This document shows positions 22,257-31,520 of a stretch of DNA of 64,000 bases, piece after piece. Both the position numbers and the translations under genes were made by a program. Origin of the DNA: Mangifera indica (Eukaryota; Streptophyta; Magnoliopsida; Sapindales; Anacardiaceae); assembly GCF_011075055.1 (NCBI RefSeq), contig NC_058151.1, positions 9,628,251-9,692,250 of the forward strand. The letters run 5' to 3'. Below the pieces are notes generated by a model. The model saw only the letters and a program-made list of their open reading frames with translations, made no database searches and was not told the DNA's origin. Position 1 is the first letter of the stretch. Every line of letters begins with the position of its first letter.

Positions 22257-23378
22257 GATGAGATGGAAAGTGTTCTAACCCATTGTCATTCTCTTGAATG
22301 TGGAGGTCATTTTAGTGCCACTAAGACAGCAGCTAAGGTGCTCCAATGTGGGTTCTATTGGCCAACTATTTTTCAAGATGCGAGGAAATTTGTTTTAACA
22401 TGTGATAGGTGCCAAAGAACTGGAAACATTTCAAGGAGGAATGAAATGCCTTTGAACAGTATACTTGAGATTGAAATTTTTGATGTGTGGAGCATTGACT
22501 TCATGGGGCCATTTCCTATGTCTTATAGGAATAAATATATCTTAGTTGTTGTAGATTATGTTTCTAAATGGGTTGAGGCACTAGCAAGTCCATCTAATGA
22601 TGCTAGGGTTGTGGTGAGGTTCTTAAAGAAATATATCTTCACAAGATTTGGGACTCCATGAGCTATTATTAGTGATGGTGATTCTCACTTTTGTAATCAC
22701 CTATTTGGGCAATTATTAAAGAAATACGGAGTTACCCATAAAGTTGCAACACCATACCACCCTCAAACTAGCGGGCAAGTTGAGATTTCTAATAAGGAGA
22801 TCAAGAACATACTTGAGAAAACCGTAAGTGCTTTAAGGAAAGATTGGAGTTTGAGATTGGATGATGTGCTTTGGGCATACCGCACAGCCTTTAAAACTCC
22901 CATTGGTACATCCCCTTTTCGCCTTGTCTACGATAAGTCTTGTCATCTTCCAGTGGAGTTAGAGCATCGAGCTTATTGGGCTACTAAGTTTCTGAACTTT
23001 GATTTAAAGATAGCCGGTGAAAAACGTCTCCTCCAATTAAATGAGTTAGAAGAGTTTAGATTGGACGCCTATGAGAATGCCAAAATATACAAAGAAAGAA
23101 CCAAAAGGTGGCATGATAAGCATATTTTAAAGAAAGACTTCAAAGAAGGTGATCAAGTGTTGTTTTTCAACTCAAGACTAAGGCTTTTTCCAGGAAAACT
23201 TAAGTAAAGGTGGTCCGGTCCTTTTAAAATCTTAAAGGTATTTCCTCATAGGGCTATTAAGGTGTGGAGTGAAAATTCTGGAACATTTAAGGTCAATGGG
23301 CAGAGGTTGAAGCCATATTTTGTTGGTGACCAAGTGAAGGTGGAGGTGTCTCAACCACTGTCCAATCCCCCAACTTAA
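22257..23378 (+). pseudogene. pol: Element C integrase
   Basis: Zinc-binding H-H-C-C region [20 protein letters not shown] with [10 protein letters not shown]; core with [33 protein letters not shown] and [15 protein letters not shown], giving the D,D,E triad. C-terminal part: WRDKHIL-type [20 protein letters not shown], and after a stop at 23205-23207 GPFKILKVFPHRAIKVWSEN to a final stop at 23376-23378. The stop at 22660-22662 replaces an expected Arg (CGA to TGA). No chromodomain, as expected for Athila. Confidence 0.9.
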
Positions 23379-25247
23379 GTCTCACAATTGGTCAAGCTAA
23401 AGACCATAAATTAGCGCTCTTGGAAGGCAACCCAAGTTTTTCTTCTCTTAAAGAATTTTCTTTTAGTTTGTTGATAAATAATTTTCCCCACATTTAGTTT
23501 AAAATTGTTCTTTTTGTTTATTTCAGGTTGATTTTGGAATGTCTAGCAATTGGAGTACAAGTATGGACATGAAGAGTATTTTCAAGTTAAAAGGGACAAT
23601 GTTTGCATTTTCATCCAATTTCATCACATGAGCTTATACTGAGCTAGGGAGTTTTCATCTTTTTCTTCTTCTCTTATCCATGTTTAGTTATGTTTTCTTT
23701 ATTACATGTTGAATAAACATTGAGGATAATGTTTGTCTTAAGTGTGGGGGGGAGTCTTTAATGTTAATTTTGCAATTTTATTTTCAATTCTTAGATTAGG
23801 TTTATTTTATATTTTTTATGCGGTTTTTATTTTCAGTTTTAAATTAAGCCCACATTTGTTTATCCCTTCTTTGATTTTGGACTAAATTTTGCAAATTCAC
23901 TTTTAGTTCCTTAAAAGACACATTTGTGAAAATGTTTTCAGGTGATATGAATGATTAGAGCACCTTTGGCAATCGAACCCACTTTTTATTCGTAAAAGGC
24001 AAAGAGTGTTGAGACATTCATGATTGGTGATAGAGTTACGATTGTTGCATTTGTTGTTCAGAGTTTGTTGTGCATGTGGTCATTTTTTTTCGAAATTGTT
24101 TTGCTTACTTAGAGAGGGCTTATTCGTGCTTAGACATATTTTCTAGTCTCTCACGAGTTCTAGAACTTGTCACTCAATCTTTCGAGGCGAAATAAAAGTT
24201 GTATGCATTGATAAGGGATATGATATAGGCATTTCTTTGATTCTTTGTACACCCTAAATTGCCTTATTCTCTTAGCTAACCTTTATAAATATTTAATCTC
24301 TTGTTAGCCCATCGAGCCATTTTTATTTGTGTTTTATTTACAACCTTTTGCATTTTCTTTGTTTTAACCCTTAATCACCCACATAGCTAATAAATATATT
24401 AAACATACCCTTTACATGAGTTATATTATTAATGAGATGAGTGGATTTGCATGTGATTTTTAGATCAATTGAAAAGGAAGAATGAAGAAAAATGAGAAAG
24501 TCATGGCATTATCATTCTATATGCCCCATGTACAAAGAAATAAGTTTGAGGGATTTTGAGAGAATTATATATATTCATACACATAGTAAAAACAAAAAAA
24601 AAAAGATATCTGAAAAAAAAAAGAAAAAAAAACATATGAGAAAAAAAAAAGAGAGGAAAAGAAAATAGAAAAAAAAATCTCTTCACATATTATTAGTGCA
24701 ATTTATATTCACATTTCTTCTCTATTCTTTATTTTGTAATCATGTAGATCTTTACTTCCCCATTAATAGTATACTCATGTTCATTTGTTAACTCACTTAT
24801 CCCTTTATTCTTGAACCCATACCCCTAGCCACGTTACAACCTAAATAAAGACCTATTGATCCTTTTGAAATGCATTGCAACTTCATTAGTAGAGATAGGT
24901 TGTTTGATTTTGCCTATAGGACTTGGTTGACTTTATTTAGAGACCATAAAGATTGCTAAGTACGTATATGCTTATCTGAAGTGCAACAGTTTTGGTGAAA
25001 CTGATTACTGCATACATTTTCAGTTTGATTTTTGTGACTCTTGTTTTCTTTGGATCCGAGATAGAGTGTCTCTTGCACTTAGGGCTTTTGAAGAGCAAGT
25101 TTTGGCTTTCGATTGCATTAAGGTCACTTTAAGAATTCAATTACCAAAACCCTATTGATCCTTTCAATTTTCCCTTTTGTTTCACTTTTGTTTCACTTTT
25201 GTTCCTTTTTGCTTGAGGACAAGCAAGTTCTTAAGTTTGGGGGAGTT
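23379..25247 (+). other. Element C 3' spacer with polypurine tract
   Basis: About 1.9 kb without an envelope-like or other recognisable gene. An A-rich microsatellite-like stretch lies at about 24590-24680 (long A-runs mixed with G). A short direct repeat TTTCACTTTTGTT occurs at about 25180-25205. The polypurine tract AAGTTTGGGGGAG ends just before the 3' LTR. T-rich tracts such as GTGTGGGGGGGAG near 23741-23755 could be an internal second polypurine tract. Confidence 0.7.
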
Positions 25248-26528
25248 TGATGTGTGTATGAAATACACACAAATAGGGTTATAATAGTATAGTTTTAAAG
25301 TGAATTTTGGCCCATTTTGTCAAATTCTTTAAGTTTTATTTAATCTTGATGGCTTGATCTTATTTTGTTCTTTGAATTATATTTGTAGATGATTTGGAGT
25401 CATTCAAGCCCCTTTTAGAGTGGAAATGGAAGCTTAAAGAAGCAAATGATAAGGGTTTACATCAAGAGGCAGAGAGTAATTATGGGCAGTCTTATGGTCA
25501 TAATTGATGCCCATAATTACTGGGCGTAAATAAAAAAAAAAAGAAAAGAAAACAGAAAATAGGGTTAAGTGACAGGTATAAAAAGAAAATTACGTCTTCT
25601 CCAAAGGGGGGAACCAAATATACAGCAGCTCAAAGGATTTTTAGAGAGAGAAAGCTTTAAGAAACAAGTAGAAGAGGGAAGATCCAAGCTTAAAAATAGA
25701 AGACCTAAGAGAATCGAGATTGGAAGACCTTAGAGTTTTTCTTATCTCTCTTATTATCTTCTTTTATTGATTCAAAATGTCTTTCTCTCCAACTTTATCT
25801 TGTAGTTTGAACTTTACAACCATGAATAGCTAATTTCCTTTGCTAGGGTTTATGATGAATCTATAAATTCTCAAGGATTATGCAATGGGTTTTGATTTTT
25901 AATTAATGATGATGAATATTTGATTTAGCAATTGTGATTTTAACTTCTTGCTTGGTGTTAGGGCCCAATACCATGCTTGTTTGTAGATTGGAGTGTGATA
26001 TTGAGAAATACATACCTATTTAATTCATGTTTTTGCTAACCCTAGGGTTTTATTTAGAGATAAATATAAACTTTTTATGGGTAAATTGATTGTCATAGAA
26101 ATTAATGGGTTTTGATTAACAACATACCACGAAAGTAGATAAGCTTTTAATCTTAACACGTCTAATTAACATTGAGAGAGGAATTGGGTAAAATAGGATA
26201 ATCAACCATCAACAATTCATCTTATCATTGATTTTAATTGGATTCGTTACTGATTTTTGAGTAATTGATAGTAAAATCATAAACCCTAGGCTTCTCTATA
26301 ATTGGTATTTCACCTCTAATTTGCTATATAATTATTTTCCTTTGTTAATTTTAATTTAGTTAGTTGCTTTATTTTATTATCTTTAATTCAAACCCAATCC
26401 ATAACATTTCTATTTCTCTAGCTAATTTAAACTACAAAACAAGCTAGTATTCGACAACCAATCTCTGTGGGACCAACATCTTTCTATATTACTTGATTGA
26501 CTCGTATACTTGCAAGTCATTGGCAACA
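25248..26528 (+). repeat. Element C 3' LTR
   Basis: 1281 bp from TGATGTGTGTATG to CATTGGCAACA. Differences from the 5' copy are scattered transitions and small length changes in A-runs (for example near 25530). Confidence 0.94.
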
Positions 26529-27414
26529 TTTAGGTATTATAAAAGGAAGTCTGATGTTATCTGAAGACCCATCGATGTAAATAGGTCGTCAAAAAGAAAA
26601 AATGCTGGGTTTTGGCAAGTTTCAATTATCAGAATCCATTAGTTCATATGGGAATCAACTACCACTGGCGATAAGGATAGAGCAGACAATAAAAGTCGAA
26701 GAAAACAAAAAGCAAAAAGAGGAAGAAAATGAGAAATCCACAGAGATGTAACCAATTATTAGGCACTCAAAAACTAGGAAACAAAGAAAGGAAGAAAAAG
26801 TTACGATTGGAAAAGAAAAAGGAAGAAGGGTTTATAACCCTACCTGACCCAATAACCCGTTTACCCAGCCCAAAAGCAACTCATTAAACCTAAATCTATC
26901 ACTATTAAACCTAGCCCAATACCCAATCACACCACACTAATTGATTCCAACCCAAAACATTTTTTATTCAACTCAAAATCAAATCCAACTACTAAGCCTG
27001 ATCCAAAACCAAATTGGGATAACCCAAGAGTCCACAACCCAAACCCATTACAATTAAAACCAAATCCATTATAACCCAATTCTTAAACACCCAATCCAAC
27101 CCAAATTCAACTAAACTTATATATTATATATTTCAGCCCAAAAACCTTTATACCAATAAATTCAAACCACAATACTTAGCCAATCATACCTAATAAAAAT
27201 CCAAGCCCAAGACCAAACTTGAAACCCAATTGGCTCACACCAAATATGAGCCCACTTTTACCCCAGTCCAAACTCATCTTTTCATTAAACCAAAACTAAA
27301 ATTAGCCCACTTGCACAATCCAACCACCCAATTACAAATAAAACTCTTACCCAAACTCACATATTCCTACCTAGCCCAATCAAAATCTCTCTTACTAGAA
27401 CTACTTTTGTTAGA
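26529..27414 (+). other. Element B interior: coding-poor, CCCAA-rich region
   Basis: Bases 26529-26533 are the right copy of TTTAG. Up to about 26830 the strand is A-rich with lysine/glutamate codons. From about 26835 to 27400 it is full of AACCCAA, CCAACCC and similar short motifs, with unusually few G bases. No domain is recognisable. The frame has stops throughout. Confidence 0.55.
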
Positions 27415-27793
27415 ACTCCATGTCGGATGGCTCCTCAAGTGATGCAGCAATTGCATGGATATGACTTTAAAGCAAATATCTAGTCATTTGGAATAACCAC
27501 TTTCGAACTTGCTCATGGCCATGCTCCCTTTTCAAAGTATCCACCAATGAAAGTTTTGCTGATGACCTTAAAAAATGCATCTCCATGTCTTGATTATGAA
27601 AGAGATAAAAGGTTCTCAAAGTCTTTTAAAGAGATGGTAATTGCTTGCTTAGTAAAGGATTTAAAAAAAACCAACATCAAATAAGCTTTTGAAACACCAT
27701 TTTTTTAGACACGCATGGTCAAACAATTATCTAGCTCGTACTATTCTTGATGATATTGCTCCATTATGTGAATATTTTAGGATGCTATAGGCA
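27415..27793 (+). pseudogene. Captured STE20/BLUS1-like protein kinase fragment
   Basis: From TPC at 27415 the frame reads [19 protein letters not shown], then a TAG stop where the family has Trp, then SFGITTFELAHGHAPFSKYP and MKVLLMTLKNASP, ending with MVIACLVKD. After a short slip it continues SNNYLARTILDDIAPL. This is the C-terminal half of a STE20-type kinase domain (activation-loop APE, here APQ, through subdomain XI), closest in memory to plant BLUS1/fray2-like kinases. No intron-like gap is visible in about 380 bases. Lesions: APE to APQ, Trp to stop, Trp to Arg, a frameshift near 27700. It lies in sense inside element B and joins directly to the next fragment. Confidence 0.83.
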
Positions 27794-28915
27794 AGAGAAA
27801 GGAATGGAACTTTCACGAATGAGTCACGTGTACCACAAAAAATTTCCAAGGATGTACCTCAATTTGGTGAGAACAATGAGAGCCAACTAGATGCAAATGG
27901 AGGTGGCACAATGAATTCTAGTGATGGGCCTCACCCAAATTCAAATTCAGATAATGCTTTTTCTTTTGCTTCATTTAGCAATGCATCCACTCAAACTGAT
28001 CGTGTGCCTGGCATACCAACTGCTTCATCATCAACTGCTAAAGCACAGGTTTTTAAGTCAATGAATAGAAGCTACCTTGTTGCTCATCAAACTTACCAGA
28101 ACTTGTCACAAGTTTCTTCCCAATTTTGTGATGTCTTAAGACTAAAGAGCATTGAATAAAACAGTTCCAAGGTGCAACATAATGTGAATTTAACTGGTAA
28201 TAGACTACAGGAGGAAGTTGTAAAGGTAGAACAACAAAGTTCTACAACAAGTGCACCTCTATCTGATAATACAATCAATCGATCGATCTTGGTGAAACCA
28301 TAATCATGAATGGCAATGGTGCAACTATGCCTGAAGCATTGGTCTCAAATACACATACAAATACACTAATGGCAAGAAAGACTTCAGACTCTAGTCTCTT
28401 TGATGAAAGATTTTTATTGGCATACATAGTACGCACAATCCTAGTTAGTGGTAAAATTCAAATCAATTCAACGCTACTAGATAGGTTTAGCAAAATGCTT
28501 ACACCTTTACACTAGCATGATTATAAGAAACAATACAAAGAGCTTGATGACTTTGTGGCCATCACCTAAAGTTATTTGTCATTGAGGGTGACTGTATTCA
28601 GCTTAGAAAAGGGGCACAAGAAATGATAGCAACTACAACAACTTTTACGAAAGTTGCAGCAGCTATTGTAGCATGTTCTCCTTGCTCCTCATTTTTGCCC
28701 TCTGCGGTTGTTACCCTGTGGCACAGCCGAAAAAGTTTATTGATTCCAACTCAATTATTTAGAATCAACATCTTAATGGTGTTGATTTTTGTATGGTTGG
28801 AGGTCTCTCAAACAAAGATTTTAACCAAATCTAATGACCCATTGGAACTGAATAGAGTGGATTTTGAGAGGTCAAGTGTGATAAAAAATCAAAACAAGGG
28901 CTCAACTCTAAGAAG
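27794..28915 (+). pseudogene. Captured fragment of an uncharacterised plant protein (DUF7725-like)
   Basis: The reading continues from the kinase piece as ARERNGTFTNESRV, then NESQLDANGGG, SFASFSNASTQTDRVPGIP, FKSMNRSYLVAHQTYQNLSQ, SSQFCDVLRLKSIE, and after breaks TSDSSLFDERFLLAYIVRTI, KMLTPLH-HDYKKQYKELDDF, LFVIEGDCIQLRKGAQEMIA and LELNRVDFERSSVI. I associate this series with a conserved plant family of unknown function labelled DUF7725; the label is from memory. A middle segment of that family (after VPGIP) appears to be missing. There is at least one stop at 28157-28159, one in the HWHDYKK motif and frameshifts near 28570 and 28300. No introns are seen over 1.1 kb. Confidence 0.72.
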
Positions 28916-28999
28916 TTCTAATTTTGGGTGGCAAGCAGTAGGGCAAGGCAACCGGTGCTTACACCTTGAGGACAAAGTGTCTCTCGATAGGAAGGGTAA
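28916..28999 (+). other. Element B tail and polypurine-like tract
   Basis: Contains a sequence reading LEDKVSLDRKGNIR and ends GATAGGAAGGGTAA just before the 3' LTR, in the position of the polypurine tract. The matching piece of element A lies at 2881-2935 on the minus strand. Confidence 0.6.
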
Positions 29000-29661
29000 T
29001 ATTAGGTCTCGGGTTTATATTCCCTACAAGAGAAAGGCCTAAATGAAAAGCAAAAAGGGAGACAAGGAAATGAGTACATCAGGCAGCTTGAAACTCAAAC
29101 AAGTGGCAAGTTTACAAGAATCAGTGCAACCAACCACAATGAAGCAATAAGACACTTGGGTGAGAGGTTTGGTAGTTGAGACCAACAAAAAGGAGGAAAT
29201 GCAAACTGAAGAGTTAGAATGAATCTCAGAAGAAAATATAGCAAGTTAGATGAGAGAGAAAAGGCCTCTCGAAGAGCCTAGGAACTGTTGTTGTGAGCTA
29301 TGTTGTTTTGGTGTACAATAGTTTTATCTGTTATGGAAATTACTGTGCAGTTGTTGAATTTTAACTTTTGTAATTAGCTTCTATAGTGGTATGAACTTGA
29401 AAAAATGTAACTTTTGGAATATGATGAATGAATGAAGCCTTTTGTTGATATGTACTTATTATTAATTTATAGATTAAACTTGGAAATGTTTGAATGAGTC
29501 GTGGAGAATGGAAGAATAGTTCAATAGCAAAAGATATACAATATTAGAAGTGAAACTTTATTGCAAAAAATTTGTTTAAATTTTCCTAGAATTGCAATAC
29601 ATTTACTAAAATCTTCATTATTCTTGAAAGTTGTTGCTGGATTCTGCCTAGGTACCTAACA
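29000..29661 (+). repeat. Element B 3' LTR (short form)
   Basis: 662 bp; first bases TATTAGG where the partner has TGTTAGG. It goes directly from GAGAGGTTT to GGTAGTTGAG where the 5' LTR has about 650 more bases between two AGGTT repeats, so this copy most likely lost that segment by slippage between short repeats. Confidence 0.88.
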
Positions 29662-29666
29662 CAAAC

Positions 29667-31520
29667 AAAAGGAAATTGTATAATCCAATTACAATTACGG
29701 ATGAATAAGTTAAGCCCAATACACTTTAAAGATTGTGATCTACATAAACAGCATTAGTGTGGGCTTCAAGGTTTATTGGACCTTTAATGAACGTCCAATA
29801 ACCCATTATATATTGGAAAGTTTCCTCATCAAAACTCTAACAAAATAGTCTTATCCATTAAAAGTTATCTCTTAGGAAGGTAGCAAGACCAGTCATTTCA
29901 ATACATGTAAATTTCAGCTACTCTACATATTCAAAAGACATGACTCAATCAGGTATTCTTATGATACTACAAATTTTTAATTCAGTATTTTATAACTTAT
30001 GCGAAATCCTGTGGATCATACTGATTTAATTTATTCAAGTAAATTTTATCTTACACGTGATATTAAAGTAAGGCGCATTAGATAATAGAATCTAAAATTT
30101 AAGGACTAAGAACTGGGATTAAAAATTTCAAAATTAAGATTCTTCAAAATCAGGTTTGGTTCAATTTTAATTTAAGGTTCTTAATTAATTCATTAAACGT
30201 TAAAATCAAAGTTCGAAAATCCCTAATCTTGTAGTCTTAAGGTTTAATCTCAATCTACACAAAATCTATTATGTAATTAACCAAGTTTTTCGACTCAATT
30301 AAGCCTTTAATTGTCGTCGCTGGAGGCTTTCACAATTTGTGGCAAATTTTGAGGCACCTAAGTCACTGTCAGCATGAGCCGGCTCACTCCTCTTCCTGAT
30401 CGACAGAAAAAACTTCTAGACTCCATTGAGCCTCGAAAAGCTATCATTGGTTGTGTGACTTGTCACAACTTGCACCACTGCTTTTGTCATGACTTTGTGA
30501 CATTAATCTGTGGTGATGGCATTGCCTAACCCACTAACGACATGATACATGTGCTCATGCCCCTCCCGATTGGTCGGAGCCACCAATCATTGAATGGAAT
30601 CCTGGAATCATTAATGTTGATGTTTAAAAAAAATCCAATTAGGTTTTAGAGAAACAGCTCAAAACTGGGTTAAGAATACTCAATAACCCGATCCATCAAA
30701 CTAACCAAACCAACATTGACTTGATTAAAGTCAAAAAAGACCAACTTTTACCTAGAAACCCAATCAATTATAGCCAAACTGACCTGACCTCATAAAAACA
30801 TTAACCCAACTAATGCATTTGATGGACATGCTCTACTGAAAACTATATGTAATGACACGTGGATTCAATGTTTAAACGGAAAATCTTCATCAATCAACCC
30901 AATTTTTTACGAAACTAACCGAAGCATTCATGCTACTTTGTTACTCTTCCACTGCATGCACGTAAAACAAGAACAAGCCAGAACTCAAAAGCACAAACAA
31001 TGCCTATATAAACTTGTCGCCGAAAAGAATGAAACTTTCGCCATAAAACATTACCAACTTGGTGAAAACTAAAAAGCCAGATAAAAAGAAAAACCAGAAT
31101 GCAACCAAAATGAGTAATTAAAAAAAGTAGAAAAAGAAAACTGTATACTTACAAATGGGCAGTACAAAGACAAGACACAATAATGCGTGTCCAGTAAAGA
31201 ATGTGAGGAAAACTAGGAATTGTGAGAAGTTAAAACAGGTACATGCTGAGAGATTGTTTAAGGAGAAGAAGTACACAAGCAAAAACTAAGACAGGCTTTT
31301 TTTTTTTCAAAGGAAGAAAGAAAATAAAAGAGAGAAAAGACAATGCTCCTCACAGCCCCAGCCTCAGCCTCAACAGCTTAAATTTTTTTTTTTTTAACTT
31401 AATTTTTCAGATCACTGCAACTCCGTTAAAGGTGTCAGGTGATTATAGTAAAAGGGTCAGAATCACGGCAAGTGAGCCGGTCCGGTTGATCCATGTATTG
31501 ATTCAGGCCATTCTATAATT
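29667..31520 (-). promoter_or_regulatory. Possible displaced upstream region of SCAB
   Basis: This is the host sequence on the far side of element B, so it was originally next to the SCAB 5' flank. On the minus strand about 31400-31100 is pyrimidine-rich, leader-like, and contains TTTGTAAGTATACAG (near 31155), which would make a good splice donor. A TATATAA lies at 31003-31009 (plus strand). No coding exon is recognised. The plus-strand reading frame at 31243-31518 is low-complexity and not a gene. The promoter role is inference from position only. Confidence 0.35.

Larger units (their letters stand above)
16552..26528 (+). mobile_element. Element C: Athila-type Ty3/gypsy retrotransposon nested in element B
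   Basis: 9977 bp with LTRs of 1280 and 1281 bp that differ at only a small percentage of positions by eye. Perfect TTTAG target duplication (16547-16551 and 26529-26533). The primer site TTGGCACCGTTGTCGGGGA is the Athila-type Asp-tRNA site. Gag (MTRSQNPELL start and SLKDRATSWLDSK), protease, RT, RNase H and integrase follow in Ty3/gypsy order. An envelope-like gene, which some Athila elements have after integrase, is not seen. Many single stops break the frames; most fit C-to-T changes. It is the youngest large insertion by nesting and LTR similarity. Confidence 0.93.
14963..29661 (+). mobile_element. Element B: non-autonomous LTR retrotransposon carrying captured host gene fragments
   Basis: LTRs 14963-16271 and 29000-29661; flanks are a perfect CAAAC target duplication (14958-14962 and 29662-29666). 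A TGGTATCAGAGC primer site follows the left LTR. With nested element C (16552-26533 including one duplication copy) taken out, the interior is only about 2.7 kb. It holds no gag, RT, RNase H or integrase that I can recognise. In their place are a C-rich repeat-like stretch and two host gene fragments in sense orientation. The short tail before the right LTR (reading LEDKVSLDRKGNIR) resembles the tail of element A (EDKVPLDGRGNVR), which suggests it is a derivative of a gypsy chromovirus relative. Confidence 0.85.

Noticed and set aside
23741..23755. GTGGGGGGGAG tract as a second gene or regulatory site
   Set aside because: Best seen as an internal polypurine-like tract of element C; nothing further can be supported.
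24501..24686. Phe-rich minus-strand reading frame
   Set aside because: Translation of the A-rich low-complexity tract in the element C spacer.
31243..31518. 91-codon plus-strand reading frame right of element B
   Set aside because: Built on poly-T and poly-A runs, no domain; orientation opposite to the presumed SCAB leader.
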